Shown here in pieces: positions 23,768 to 34,628 of a DNA stretch of 64,000 nucleotides; position 1 is the stretch's first letter; each line of letters begins with the position of its first letter. Made by a program: the position numbers and the translations under genes. The DNA is from Streptacidiphilus albus JL83 (GTDB lineage: Bacteria > Actinomycetota > Actinomycetes > Streptomycetales > Streptomycetaceae). The stretch lies in NCBI RefSeq assembly GCF_000744705.1, contig NZ_JQML01000001.1, positions 2,604,001 to 2,668,000 of the forward strand, read 5' to 3'. Below the pieces are notes generated by a model, which worked only from the letters and a program-made list of their open reading frames with translations, was not told the DNA's origin and did not search any database.

Positions 23768-25113
23768 GGCAACTCCACAGTCAGAACGGTCGGGCCCCCG
23801 GAGGGGCTGGTGATGGTCAGGGTGCCGTCCACGGAGGCGGCGCGCTGCCGGAGGCCTTCGAGCCCGCTGCCCCGGCTCGCGTCCGCGCCGCCGATGCCGT
23901 CGTCCCGGACGGTGATCAGCAGCCGGGCGCCGCCCAGCCTTTGGTCGGTCCGCCGTTGGTCGGTCCGCCGTGGGCGAGTCTGCCGTACGGTGACCTCGGC
24001 CCGCGAGGCGCGGGCGTGCTTGGCGATGTTGGTCAGCGCCTCCGAGACCACGAAGTAGGCGACCGCCTCGACCGCCGGCGCGGCCCGCTGCGGCAGTTCC
24101 ACGGTGAGCCGGACCGGCAGCGGTGCGCGGGCGGCGATGCCGGACAGTGCCGCGTCCAGGCCCCGGTCCTCCAGTACCGCCGGGTGCAGCCCGCGGACCA
24201 GGTCGCGCAGTTCGACGATGGCGGCCTGGGCCTCCAGGTGCGCCTCGTCGATCACCGCCATGGCTCGCGCCGCCTGCTCCTCGGCCGAGAGGTTCTTCAG
24301 CATCCGCTTGGCCAGGCCCAGGTTCATCGCCAGCGACACCAGCCGCTGCTGGGCGCCGTCGTGGAGGTCGCGCTCGATCCGCCGCCGCTCGGCGTCGGCG
24401 GCGTCCACCACCTCGCTCCGGCTCTCGGCCAGCGATTCCACCCTGCGCTGCAGCTCCCGGGCCCGGTTGGGGCCGAGCAGCGCGGCGGCGGCCCGCTTGT
24501 CGACCGCGACCACCAGCGCGGCCACCCAGGGCGTCAGCCACAGCAGCAGCAGCCCGGACACGGTCAGCCAGTACTGCGGCCGTCCGTTCGACTGGTTGAC
24601 CAGGCTGCCCTCCGGCGCCAACCAGGCCCAGCCGTAGACGGTCGTGTAGACCAGCCCGCCGGTCCAGCCGGCGAGGACGCCCACCGCGCCTGCGGAGACC
24701 AGCGGTCCGGCCACCAGGTGGTAGCCGAACTGCCGCCAGGTGGTGTCGGAGCGCAGCCAGCGCAGCGTTCCCGGGCCGAGCCACCGGCCCTCGCGGTCGG
24801 CGGTGGCGGGTATCTCCAGGTCCAGCAGGGAGCGGAACCGGTCCCGCTGCAGCCCGGTCAGCAGCGGCAGCGCCAGCAGCAGCCCGACGCAGACCGCGAG
24901 CAGCTCCCAGCCGATGACGTCGACCGAGAGCAGCGTGACCACGCCCGCCACCGGCAGCGCCAGCGGCACTCCGGCGGCGAGGAAGCCCGTGTCCCGCCAG
25001 GCACGCCGGCTGAAGGGGGCGTAGGTCACCCGCAGGGCGGTGCGCCAGGGGGATCCGCGGCCGGGCCGGGCCGCGGTGGTGGTGGTTGCCATGCCGGAAA
25101 GCCTAGGACTCAT
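23755..25113 (-). CDS. sensor histidine kinase (HisKA_3, NarX-like)
   Basis: About 452 residues. An N-terminal membrane region has four to five helices. The dimerisation/phosphoacceptor domain is AERRRIERDLHDGAQQRLVS with the His in the LHDGAQQR box, and the HATPase domain has VSEALTNIAKHA, DDGIGGADASRGSGLEGLRQ. A short Arg-Thr-Asp-Gln duplication (RRTDQRRTDQR) interrupts the ATPase domain and is encoded by a direct DNA repeat. I chose the ATG at 25113 because GGGGAAAGATC precedes it; the ATG at 25092 has no ribosome binding site. Confidence 0.92.
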   Translation of the reverse strand: MSPRLSGMATTTTAARPGRGSPWRTALRVTYAPFSRRAWRDTGFLAAGVPLALPVAGVVTLLSVDVIGWELLAVCVGLLLALPLLTGLQRDRFRSLLDLEIPATADREGRWLGPGTLRWLRSDTTWRQFGYHLVAGPLVSAGAVGVLAGWTGGLVYTTVYGWAWLAPEGSLVNQSNGRPQYWLTVSGLLLLWLTPWVAALVVAVDKRAAAALLGPNRARELQRRVESLAESRSEVVDAADAERRRIERDLHDGAQQRLVSLAMNLGLAKRMLKNLSAEEQAARAMAVIDEAHLEAQAAIVELRDLVRGLHPAVLEDRGLDAALSGIAARAPLPVRLTVELPQRAAPAVEAVAYFVVSEALTNIAKHARASRAEVTVRQTRPRRTDQRRTDQRLGGARLLITVRDDGIGGADASRGSGLEGLRQRAASVDGTLTITSPSGGPTVLTVELPCEL

Positions 25114-25265
25114 GATCTTTCCCCACCATGGCCCCTGGTTCCCCTTAGGGGTGGAGCTGGCACCACCCCCGATTCGGTTTCCGGCACTACTGATTCGGCC
25201 GGGCGGTTGGGCCAGGCTGATGCACGGGCCCGGCAAGCGGGTCCATCACTGTGGGGGGAACCTCT

Positions 25266-25700
25266 ATGAACAACCGTCAGTCGAATGCGAACCTGGTGCT
25301 GGACCTGGACCAGCGGGGGCTGCACCTGCTGGACTCGCCGTGGTCGGTGCGGTTCGCCCGGGGCACCCGGGACCGGGTCGCGCTGGAGGTCTACAACGGC
25401 GGGCTGTTGCTGGACGTCCTGGTCGCCCGGCCGTTGGCGGCGGACGTGCTCCGCGGGGCGCGGCGCGGCGAACGCGACGGCCGGCCCTCGGTCCTCGCCT
25501 GGGGGCACCTGCCACCGGACGGGGCGCCACCGGACGTGTCCTTCGAACGGAAGCACGCCGGCTCCTGGCCGGCCGAGGCCGTCGCCACCGCCGGGGCGTT
25601 CTGGATCGCGCTGACCGACGGCTGCTGGGACCGGGTCTCGGCGACCCGCCCGGACGGGATCACCGAGCAGCTGCGGGTGCGCGCGGGGTGGTCGCGATGA
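25266..25700 (+). CDS. hypothetical protein, soluble, 144 residues
   Basis: Not recognised. Predicted soluble and beta-rich: LVLDLDQRGLHLLDSPWSVR, RVALEVYNGGLLLDVLVARP, then TAGAFWIALTDGCWDRVSAT. No signal peptide or catalytic motif is seen. The ATG follows GGGGGGAACCTCT. Its TGA overlaps the next ATG (ATGA), so it is coupled to a small membrane-protein gene. Codon use is normal for the genome. Confidence 0.7.
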   Translation: MNNRQSNANLVLDLDQRGLHLLDSPWSVRFARGTRDRVALEVYNGGLLLDVLVARPLAADVLRGARRGERDGRPSVLAWGHLPPDGAPPDVSFERKHAGSWPAEAVATAGAFWIALTDGCWDRVSATRPDGITEQLRVRAGWSR

Positions 25701-26188
25701 CGATGACCCTCCCCCTGGCCCGCCCGCAGGCCCGGCCCCGGCCGGCGGCCACGGCTCCCGCCCCGGCCCCGGCCCCGCTCGCAGTTCCGGTTCCGGTTCC
25801 GGTTCCCGCTGCCGCCGCCCGGCCGAACCGGGCGGCCCGACTGCTGGTCGGCCTGGGCCTGGCGCTGCTGCCCTGGCTGGTGGTGCTGGCGACCACCCTG
25901 CCCGCCACCACGACCGTCTCGCACTGGTCGCTGGCCTGGGTCGGGCTCGACTGCCTGGAGGCGGTCGGGCTGATCAGCACCGGCGTCCTGCTGCGCCGGG
26001 GCGACCCGCGCCGCTGCCTCACCGCCATGGCGACCTCGGTCCTGCTGGTCTGCGACGCCTGGTTCGACGTCACCACCTCCGCCCCCGGCGCGGAGGTCGC
26101 CTCGGCCCTCGCGATGGCGCTGCTGGTGGAGCTGCCGCTGGCGCTGTTCTGCGCCCGGCTGGCGGTGCGCGCCCTGCCGCGCGGCTGA
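25697..26188 (+). CDS. hypothetical membrane protein, 163 residues
   Basis: Not recognised. A Pro/Ala/Val-rich N-terminus (APAPAPAPLAVPVPVPVPAA, encoded by GGTTCC repeats near 25784-25806) precedes about four hydrophobic helices (LLVGLGLALLPWLVVLATTL, LDCLEAVGLISTGVLL, AMATSVLLVCDAWF, ALAMALLVELPLALFC). It overlaps the preceding gene by four bases. A second ATG two codons later is an equally good start. It ends just before a strong bidirectional terminator. Confidence 0.72.
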   Translation: MTMTLPLARPQARPRPAATAPAPAPAPLAVPVPVPVPAAAARPNRAARLLVGLGLALLPWLVVLATTLPATTTVSHWSLAWVGLDCLEAVGLISTGVLLRRGDPRRCLTAMATSVLLVCDAWFDVTTSAPGAEVASALAMALLVELPLALFCARLAVRALPRG

Positions 26189-26197
26189 ACGACGAAC

Positions 26198-26240
26198 GCC
26201 ACGGCCGCCCGGCGCGCAGAGCGCGTCGGGCGGCCGTGGC
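26198..26240. terminator. bidirectional terminator before glyS
   Basis: 14-bp perfect stem (26198-26211 with 26227-26240), extended inward by a further CGCGC/GCGCG pairing, between convergent genes ending at 26188 and 26259. Confidence 0.85.
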
Positions 26241-26258
26241 ATTCTCGGTCGTGCCTGG

Positions 26259-27647
26259 TCAGCAGCCCAGCAGCTTGCCGGCCAGGAAGCCCTCGACCTG
26301 GTCCAGCGAGATCCGCTGCTGCTCCATGGTGTCGCGCTCGCGCACGGTCACCGCGTTGTCGTCCAGGGTCTCGAAGTCGACCGTGATGCAGAACGGCGTG
26401 CCGATCTCGTCCTGGCGACGGTAGCGGCGGCCGATCGCACCGGCGTCGTCGAACTCGACGTTCCAGTGCTTGCGCAGGTCCGCCGCCAGGCCGCGGGCCT
26501 TGGGCGAGAGCGCGGCGTTGCGCGACAGCGGCAGCACCGCGACCTTGACCGGCGCCAGCCGCGGGTCGAGCCGCATCACGACGCGCTTCTCCATGACGCC
26601 CTTGGCGTTCGGCGCCTCGTCCTCACGGTAGGCGTCGAGCATGAACGCCAGCATGGCGCGGTTGACACCGGCCGCCGGCTCGATGACGTACGGGAACCAG
26701 CGCTCGTTGGACTCCTGGTCGAAGTACTTGAGGTCCTGGCCGGAGTGCTCCGAGTGCTGGGTCAGGTCGTAGTCGGTGCGGTTGGCGATGCCCTCCAGCT
26801 CACCGAACTCGTTGCCGCCGAACTGGAAGCGGTACTCGATGTCCACGGTGGCCTTGGAGTAGTGCGAGAGCTTCTCCTTGGCGTGCTCGTAGAAGCGCAT
26901 GTTCTCCTCGCGCAGCCCGAGGTCCGTGTACCAGTTCCAGCGCTCCTGCTTCCAGTACTCGAACCACTGGTCGTCCTCGCCGGGCTTGACGAAGAACTCC
27001 ATCTCCATCTGCTCGAACTCGCGGGTGCGGAAGATGAAGTTGCCGGGCGTGATCTCGTTGCGGAAGCTCTTGCCGGTCTGGGCGATGCCGAACGGCGGCT
27101 TCTTGCGCGAGGTCTGCTGCACCGCGGCGAAGTTGACGAAGATGCCCTGGGCCGTCTCCGGGCGCAGGTAGGCGCGGCCGGCCGGGTCGCCGGCGTTGAA
27201 CGCGCCGAGGTGGGTCTCCAGCATCCCGGACATCGGCTTGGGGTCGGTGAAGCCGCCCTTGTTGCCGCAGTTCGGGCAGTTGATGTCGGCCAGCCCGTTG
27301 GCGGGGACGTGGCCGTGCTTGGCCTCGTACGCCTCCTCCAGGTGGTCCGCGCGGTAGCGCTTGTGACAGGAGGTGCACTCGGTGAGCGGGTCGCTGAAGG
27401 TCGCGACGTGGCCGCTGGCCTCCCAGACCTCGCGGGCCAGGATCACGGACGAGTCGAGGCCGACCACGTCCTCACGGCCGGTGACCATGTTGCGCCACCA
27501 CTGCCGCTTGATGTTCTCCTTCAGCTCGACACCCAGCGGACCGTAGTCCCAGGCGGCCTTCTGGCCGCCGTAGATCTCGCTGCAGGGATAGACGAAGCCA
27601 CGGCGCTTGCTCAGGCTGACGATGGTGTCGATCTTGTCGGCGGCCAC
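26259..27647 (-). CDS. glyS: glycine--tRNA ligase (homodimeric class II type)
   Basis: Charges tRNA-Gly with glycine; 462 residues. The N-terminus [20 protein letters not shown] is the standard actinobacterial start. Motif 2 region [20 protein letters not shown] and motif 3 region are intact. A zinc-binding insertion shows CTSCHKRY and [15 protein letters not shown]. The GTG at 27647 is preferred: it gives the usual N-terminus and has GAGAG about 5 bases upstream, although the frame is open to 27719. It is divergent from the Zur-type regulator. Confidence 0.95.
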   Translation of the reverse strand: MAADKIDTIVSLSKRRGFVYPCSEIYGGQKAAWDYGPLGVELKENIKRQWWRNMVTGREDVVGLDSSVILAREVWEASGHVATFSDPLTECTSCHKRYRADHLEEAYEAKHGHVPANGLADINCPNCGNKGGFTDPKPMSGMLETHLGAFNAGDPAGRAYLRPETAQGIFVNFAAVQQTSRKKPPFGIAQTGKSFRNEITPGNFIFRTREFEQMEMEFFVKPGEDDQWFEYWKQERWNWYTDLGLREENMRFYEHAKEKLSHYSKATVDIEYRFQFGGNEFGELEGIANRTDYDLTQHSEHSGQDLKYFDQESNERWFPYVIEPAAGVNRAMLAFMLDAYREDEAPNAKGVMEKRVVMRLDPRLAPVKVAVLPLSRNAALSPKARGLAADLRKHWNVEFDDAGAIGRRYRRQDEIGTPFCITVDFETLDDNAVTVRERDTMEQQRISLDQVEGFLAGKLLGC

Positions 27648-27938
27648 AGTGCTCTCTTCAGTACGACGAATGCGGTCAGTGATGGATTTCATTGCACGCG
27701 GGACGCACACCGGAACCATGCCGATGTCACGACCGAATACCCAAGGTTACCGGGCAGCACGCCCGAGGTTTCAACTCGCTGGGCTCGGGGATACGGCGAC
27801 CGAGCCCCCGACCGGGCCCCGGCACGGCCCGGCGCCCGGCGCGGCCGCACCGGCCTTGCCGACGTTGGTCGTACTTCTGGCCCCGGCTGGCACAATGGCG
27901 ACGAAGGCCACCCCTGTTCGAGAGCATGAGGAGACCCG

Positions 27939-28376
27939 GTGACGTCCCCCGCGAACCAGTCGTCCCCCGCACGGTCGACCCGGCAGCGCACGGCCGTCGC
28001 GTCGCTGCTCGCCGAGGTGGACGACTTCCGCAGCGCCCAGGAGCTGCACGACCTGCTCAAGCACCGGGGCGACTCGGTCGGGCTGACCACGGTCTACCGC
28101 ACCCTCCAGTCGCTCGCCGACGCCGGTGAGATCGACGTCCTGCGCACCGACGAGGGCGAGGCGGTCTACCGCCGCTGCAGCAGCGGGCACCACCACCACC
28201 TGGTGTGCCGGCGCTGCGGGCGCACGGTGGAGGTGGAGGGCCCGGCCGTGGAGCGCTGGGCCGAGGGCGTGGCCGGCGAGCACGGCTTCGTGGACATCGC
28301 CCACACCCTGGAGATCTTCGGCACCTGCGCCGACTGCGCGGCGGCCGCCGCCGAGGCCGGCCGGGACCGGCCCTGA
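27939..28376 (+). CDS. zur: Fur-family regulator, probably zinc-uptake repressor Zur
   Basis: 145 residues. Winged helix with TRQRTAVASLLAEVDDFRSA and GLTTVYRTLQSLADAGEID, dimerisation part with CSSGHHHHLVCRRCGRTVEV and a C-terminal FGTCADC. The two CxxC pairs form the structural zinc site, and HHHH with the later His/Glu/Asp supply the regulatory site. In Streptomyces the Fur-family gene between glyS and uppS encodes Zur and usually lies beside a znu zinc ABC transporter. That transporter is absent here. The GTG follows GAGGAGACCCG. Confidence 0.85.
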   Translation: MTSPANQSSPARSTRQRTAVASLLAEVDDFRSAQELHDLLKHRGDSVGLTTVYRTLQSLADAGEIDVLRTDEGEAVYRRCSSGHHHHLVCRRCGRTVEVEGPAVERWAEGVAGEHGFVDIAHTLEIFGTCADCAAAAAEAGRDRP

Positions 28377-28398
28377 GACCGGTCCGACCGCCCGGCGC

Positions 28399-29247
28399 TC
28401 AGCGAACCGGCTGCTCCGGCAGCACCGCGGCCGAACCGGTCTCGTTGGGCAGCGCCCCGCCGTACCGGCGGTCGCGGGAGGCGAACTCCTCGCAGGCCCG
28501 CCACAGGTCCCGGCGGTCGAAGTCGGGCCAGAGCACGTCCTGGAACACCAGCTCCGCGTAGGCCGACTGCCAGAGCAGGAAGTTCGAGGTCCGCTGCTCG
28601 CCGCTGGGGCGGATGAACAGGTCCACGTCCGGCATGTCGTGGTGGTACATGTACTTGGCGAGGGTCTTCTCGTTGACCTTCTTCGGGTCCAGCCGACCGG
28701 CCGCCACATCGGCCGCCAGCGCCGCCGCCGCGTCCGCGATCTCGGCCCGGCCGCCGTAGTTGACGCACATGTACAGCGTCATCGCGTCGTTGTCGCGGGT
28801 CATCTCCTCGGCGACCTGGAGCTCCTGGACGACGCTCTTCCACAGCTTGGGCATCCGTCCGGCCCAGCGGACCCGGATGCCCATCGCGTGCATCTCGTCC
28901 CGGCGGCGGTGGATCACGTCCCGGTTGAAGTTCATCAGGAAGCGCACCTCCTCCGGCGAGCGCTTCCAGTTCTCGGTGGAGAAGGCGTAGAGCGAGAGGT
29001 TCTTGACCCCCAGCTCCAGGCAGCCCTTGAGCACGTCGAGGACGACCCCCTCGCCGACCTTGTGCCCCTCGGTGCGCGGCAGACCGCGCTCCTTCGCCCA
29101 GCGGCCGTTGCCGTCCATCACGATCGCGACGTGCTCGGGGACCAGCTCGCCCAGGAGCTTCGGCGGCTGGGCGCCACTGGGGTGGGGCGGCGGGGGCAGG
29201 TACTCGCGCTGCTTGCCGCCGAACAGTCCGCGTCGTGCAGTTGCCAT
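28399..29247 (-). CDS. uppS: isoprenyl transferase (undecaprenyl/polyprenyl diphosphate synthase)
   Basis: Cis-prenyltransferase making the polyprenyl-diphosphate carrier for cell-wall synthesis; 282 residues. Region 1 is [20 protein letters not shown] with the catalytic Asp in [27 protein letters not shown] and the C-terminal [20 protein letters not shown] and LWPDF are the other conserved regions. The start [15 protein letters not shown] at 29247 matches the family better than the frame extension to 29346. It lies downstream of recO on the same strand. Confidence 0.95.
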   Translation of the reverse strand: MATARRGLFGGKQREYLPPPPHPSGAQPPKLLGELVPEHVAIVMDGNGRWAKERGLPRTEGHKVGEGVVLDVLKGCLELGVKNLSLYAFSTENWKRSPEEVRFLMNFNRDVIHRRRDEMHAMGIRVRWAGRMPKLWKSVVQELQVAEEMTRDNDAMTLYMCVNYGGRAEIADAAAALAADVAAGRLDPKKVNEKTLAKYMYHHDMPDVDLFIRPSGEQRTSNFLLWQSAYAELVFQDVLWPDFDRRDLWRACEEFASRDRRYGGALPNETGSAAVLPEQPVR

Positions 29248-29264
29248 GGGCCTTCGGTTCTCCA

Positions 29265-30044
29265 CTAGCTCCGGCCGGCCCGGCTCACCGGGCCGGGCAG
29301 ACGGTCGACGTACTTCAGGGACCGCAGTCCCCGCTCCAGATGCCATTGGACGTACGCGGCGACGAGCCCGCTGCCCTCGCGGCAGTGGCGTTCCTCGCAG
29401 GCGTCCGCCGTCTCCCAGTCGCCGGAGAGCAGCGCCCCCAGCAGTTCCATTGTCTCAGGGGAGGGTACGACACTGCCGGGTACCCGGCAGTCGTGGCAGA
29501 GTACCCCGCCGGTCTGGATCGAGAAGAAACGGTTGGGTCCGGGCAGTCCGCACTTGGCGCAGTCGTCGAAGCTCGGCGCGTAGCCGTTCACCGACAGCGA
29601 GCGCAGCAGGAAGGCGTCCAGGACCAGCGAGGGGGCGTGCTCGCCGGCGGCGAGCGTGCGCAGCGCGCCGATCAGCAGCAGGTACTGCTGGACCGCCGGC
29701 TCCCCCTCGTTCTCGGTGAACCGCTCGGCGGTCTCCAGCATCGCGGTGGCGGCGGTGTAGCTGGGGTAGTCCGCCACTATCCGCCCGCCGTACGGCGAGA
29801 TCGTCTCGACCTGGGTGCAGAGCGCCAGATGGCGGCCGACGATCTCCTCGCCGCGCGAGAAGAACTGGACGTCGACATGGGAGAAGGGCTCCAGCCGGGC
29901 GCCGAACTTGGACTTGGTGCGGCGCACTCCGCGGGCGACCGCGCGCACCCGGCCGTGCTGGCGGGTGAGCAGGGTGATGATGCGGTCCGCCTCACCCAGC
30001 TTCTGGGTCCGGAGCACCACGCCGTCGTCGCGGATGAGGGTCAT
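29265..30044 (-). CDS. recO: DNA repair protein RecO
   Basis: RecFOR-pathway mediator that loads RecA and anneals ssDNA; about 259 residues. The OB-fold start is [20 protein letters not shown], then [20 protein letters not shown]. The C-terminal zinc finger is [13 protein letters not shown] and CHDC. The ATG at 30044 is preferred by comparison with the family; an ATG three codons earlier (30053) has GAGGG very close. It ends 18 bases before uppS. Confidence 0.94.
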   Translation of the reverse strand: MTLIRDDGVVLRTQKLGEADRIITLLTRQHGRVRAVARGVRRTKSKFGARLEPFSHVDVQFFSRGEEIVGRHLALCTQVETISPYGGRIVADYPSYTAATAMLETAERFTENEGEPAVQQYLLLIGALRTLAAGEHAPSLVLDAFLLRSLSVNGYAPSFDDCAKCGLPGPNRFFSIQTGGVLCHDCRVPGSVVPSPETMELLGALLSGDWETADACEERHCREGSGLVAAYVQWHLERGLRSLKYVDRLPGPVSRAGRS

Positions 30045-30083
30045 GCGGCCCATTGTCCCTCAGCCGACCGCCCCTCGGGGCGG

Positions 30084-30749
30084 TCACGAGTGCGGCTGCC
30101 TCGTCGCGGCGGTCAGCGTGGCGTCGATCCGGTCGGCGCTCAGACCCAGGCAGCGGCCGGTCGCGCGGAGTGCCTCGCGCTCGGTCGGCCGGTAGGGGCC
30201 GTCGGCCAGGGCGATCCAGGCGCCCTGCAGCAGCAGGTGCTCCAGGCCGGGGCCGGCCAGGTGCGGGATCAGCGGTTCCAGCGCGGTGTGCAGCTCCACC
30301 GCCAGGCCGCTGCCGCAGCCGTAGAGTTCGGACAGCTCCTCGTCGCCCTCGCGCAGCGCCGCGAGCGCGGCCAGCACCTGCGGCTCGTCCAGCTCCGCGT
30401 AGCCGGCCTCGTGGATCACCCCGACCGCGGCCTCGCGGGCCGCGCGGACGCCGGTGCCGCCGGCCGCGAGGATCGCCAGCGCGATGGTGTACTGCGCGGT
30501 CCTCAGCATGGCCAGCAGGTTGCCCGAGGTCGGCCGCTCCAACGCGTCCAGCTCGTAGCGGGTGGCGCAGGCGGTGCACTGGAGGCTCGCACCGGCCTCG
30601 CCCAGCGGCAGCACCGGCAGCCCGAGCAGCCGGACCCATCTGCGTCCGTGCTGACGGCGGTAGTTGCGGTCGCCGCCGCAGCCGGGGCAGAAGAACTCCC
30701 CCAGTGCGTCGGTGCGCCACCGGGCGCTGACACCCACGAGCTGCGTCAT
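30084..30749 (-). CDS. TerB-family protein with zinc ribbon
   Basis: 221 residues. An N-terminal zinc ribbon (FFCPGCGGDRNYR and CTACATRYELD) is followed by a helical TerB-like domain (LLAMLRTAQYTIALAILAAG, then LLLQGAWIALADGPYRPTER). TerB domains are known from tellurite-resistance loci but occur widely as helical acidic-residue modules, so a tellurite role is not implied. The ATG at 30749 is chosen because the upstream frame lacks conserved character. It lies between recO and leuA. Confidence 0.8.
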   Translation of the reverse strand: MTQLVGVSARWRTDALGEFFCPGCGGDRNYRRQHGRRWVRLLGLPVLPLGEAGASLQCTACATRYELDALERPTSGNLLAMLRTAQYTIALAILAAGGTGVRAAREAAVGVIHEAGYAELDEPQVLAALAALREGDEELSELYGCGSGLAVELHTALEPLIPHLAGPGLEHLLLQGAWIALADGPYRPTEREALRATGRCLGLSADRIDATLTAATRQPHS

Positions 30750-30869
30750 GGCGCGACTCCCCTGCCTGCCACACCGACTGCGCTGCCGGTTGCACCGATG
30801 CTGCCACGACCTTGACGCCCTGTCAGTACCCCGAACGGCCGGTGGATCAGAAAATTGTGGCGGACGACA

Positions 30870-30903
30870 CACAGGCTCCCCGCCGATCGGCGGGGAGCCT
30901 GTG
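30870..30903 (-). terminator. leuA terminator, 34-bp perfect palindrome
   Basis: Self-complementary stretch centred on CCGATCGG, 68 bases after the leuA stop on the minus strand, followed on that strand by an AT-rich CAATTTTCTG stretch. It also insulates the downstream TerB gene. Confidence 0.85.
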
Positions 30904-30971
30904 CACTACCCAGGTTTCGGGGGTTCAACCGCCGTCCCCCGGGCCGGGAAGCAGTGGATGAACTGCTGGTG

Positions 30972-32876
<1,905 letters not shown>

Positions 32877-32880
<4 letters not shown>

Positions 32881-32924
32881 AGGCCCTCGCCGCGGCAGCT
32901 AAGAAGAAGCAGCCCGATGCGCAT
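32877..32924 (-). CDS. leuL: leucine leader peptide of leuA
   Basis: 15-residue peptide MRIGLLLLSCRGEGL with four consecutive Leu codons (CTG CTT CTT CTT), then a TAG. Runs of the regulated amino acid are diagnostic of attenuation leaders. The predicted transcription start (about 32927) falls three bases before the ATG, so the leader would be translated from a nearly leaderless mRNA. Its distal codons form one arm of the attenuator stem. Confidence 0.85.
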
Positions 32925-32933
32925 GATGTGGCC

Positions 32934-32962
32934 ACCATAGCCCAGCCCCCCGGCCGGTCACA
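32934..32962 (-). promoter_or_regulatory. leuA promoter (-35 TGTGAC, -10 TATGGT)
   Basis: On the minus strand TGTGAC (32962-32957) and TATGGT (32939-32934) are 17 bases apart, a good match for the vegetative sigma factor, and correctly placed for the leader peptide. Confidence 0.7.
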
Positions 32963-33093
32963 GCGAAACCGGGGTTGTCCCGCCCAGTGAGACGGCCTGT
33001 CCGGCGCCCGTGTCACCACCTGCGGTGACACCCGCGATGACACCCCGTCAGCGGTGGCCTGGATCACGAGTGACATCTGACACATTGGGTGAT

Positions 33094-34239
33094 ATGCCGA
33101 CAATTCACCCACAGCCTTCACCCCATTTCTGCGGAATCATCCCGCCGCACATGTTGGAGCACCTGGCCCGCTCACCCGAGGAGGACCTCCGCGAGGCGGC
33201 CCGGAGATCACTCGCACTGGACGCGCACAACCGGGAGCAGCGCGCCCTCACCGCGCTCCGCACGCTCGCCCCCGCGCCGCCACCGGCCGCCCCGCCGACC
33301 GCGCCCGGGTCCGCCCCCTCGCCGCAGCGCACCATCCACGACGCCGGGCACCACGCCCGGCTGCCGGGCCCCGCCGTCCGCGCCGAGGGCTCCGCCCCGA
33401 TCGCGGACGAGTCGGCCGACCGGGCCTACGAGGGACTCGGCGCCACCTTCGACTTCTTCCTCGGCGCCTACGGCCGCCGCTCCGTCGACGGCCTCGGCCT
33501 GCCGCTGGTCGCCACCGTCCACTACGGCGTGCGCTACGACAACGCCTTCTGGAACGGCTCGCAGATGGTCTTCGGCGACGGCGACGGCCGGGTCTTCAAC
33601 GACTTCACCGCCTCGCTGGACGTCATCGCCCACGAACTGGCGCACGGCGTCACCCAGTACACCGCCAACCTCGACTACCGGGGCCAGTCCGGGGCGCTCA
33701 ACGAGTCGCTGTCGGACGTCTTCGGCTCGCTGGTCAAGCAGTACGCCCTCGGCCAGACCGCCGAGCAGGCCGACTGGCTGATCGGCGCCGAGTTGCTGGC
33801 ACCGGGCGTGCACGGGATCGCGCTGCGCTCGCTGAAGGCCCCGGGAACCGCCTACGACGACCCGGACCTGGGCCGGGACCCGCAGCCGGCCACCATGGCC
33901 GGCTATGTCCGCACGGCCGCCGACAACGGCGGGGTCCACCTCAACTCCGGCATCCCCAACCGCGCCTTCCAGCTGGCCGCGACCGCCCTCGGCGGCCACG
34001 CCTGGGAACGCGCCGGGCAGATCTGGTACGACGTGCTGACCGGCGGCGCACTCGCCGCCACCGCCGACTTCGCGGCCTTCGCCGCCGCCACCGCCGGCGC
34101 CGCGCGCGAGCGCTACGGCGAGGGACCGGAGTTCCGGGCGGTGCGCGAGGCCTGGGCCGAGGTCGGGGTCAGGGCCGAGGTGGAAGTGACCAGTGTGACG
34201 GATCTTGCGGGCGCCGCACCCCCGGCCACCTGGAATTAA
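33094..34239 (+). CDS. M4-family metallopeptidase, protealysin-like
   Basis: Thermolysin-fold zinc protease of 381 residues without signal peptide. The N-terminal CGIIPPHMLEHLA (residues 13-25) is the short protealysin-type propeptide motif; its Cys13 may ligate the zinc. The catalytic domain has H180-E-L-A-H184, the third ligand in NESLSDVFG (E204), and the proton-donor region DNGGVHLNSGIPNRAF. A Pro-rich linker (about 59-78) joins propeptide and catalytic domain. The next gene encodes an emfourin-like inhibitor, the known partner of protealysins. It is divergent from leuA. Confidence 0.92.
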   Translation: MPTIHPQPSPHFCGIIPPHMLEHLARSPEEDLREAARRSLALDAHNREQRALTALRTLAPAPPPAAPPTAPGSAPSPQRTIHDAGHHARLPGPAVRAEGSAPIADESADRAYEGLGATFDFFLGAYGRRSVDGLGLPLVATVHYGVRYDNAFWNGSQMVFGDGDGRVFNDFTASLDVIAHELAHGVTQYTANLDYRGQSGALNESLSDVFGSLVKQYALGQTAEQADWLIGAELLAPGVHGIALRSLKAPGTAYDDPDLGRDPQPATMAGYVRTAADNGGVHLNSGIPNRAFQLAATALGGHAWERAGQIWYDVLTGGALAATADFAAFAAATAGAARERYGEGPEFRAVREAWAEVGVRAEVEVTSVTDLAGAAPPATWN

Positions 34240-34309
34240 CGCCTGGCTGAGAGACCGACAAGGTTTCGGCCCTGTCGCCGCGCGCACCCAACGGAGCACA
34301 CTGGACACT

Positions 34310-34597
34310 ATGCGTATCCAGGTCACCCGCGACGGCGGCGTCACCGGTGTCGAGCGCCAGGCCGCGCTCGACACCGAGGGGCGCCCCGATGCCCCTCACA
34401 TCCACGCCCTGGCCAGGGAGGTCCTCGGCTCCGGCACCCGGTCGCCCAGCTTCGGCGTACCGGACGGCTTCCACTACGCCATCACCGTGGACGGGCGTGC
34501 CACCGTGCACTGCACCGAGCCGCAGTTGACGGACGGCCAGCGCGACCTGGTCGGGCTGGTGCTGAGCCAGGGGACCCCGGTGTCCGTGGACAGCTGA
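34310..34597 (+). CDS. emfourin-like protealysin inhibitor
   Basis: 95 residues. The pattern MRIQVTRDGGVTGVERQAAL, a central helix, PDGFHYAITVDGRATVHCTE and LTDGQRDLVGLVLSQ matches emfourin, a small intracellular protein inhibitor of protealysin-like M4 proteases. It lies 70 bases after the protease gene on the same strand, as in known protealysin operons. Assignment is from pattern memory and context. Confidence 0.78.
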   Translation: MRIQVTRDGGVTGVERQAALDTEGRPDAPHIHALAREVLGSGTRSPSFGVPDGFHYAITVDGRATVHCTEPQLTDGQRDLVGLVLSQGTPVSVDS

Positions 34598-34628
34598 CCG
34601 GGGCGGGGCCGGAGCGGCTCGCGGTCGG

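Noticed and set aside
30084-30749. Tellurite-resistance function for the TerB-family gene
   Set aside because: No other ter genes are nearby and the TerB fold alone is not diagnostic.
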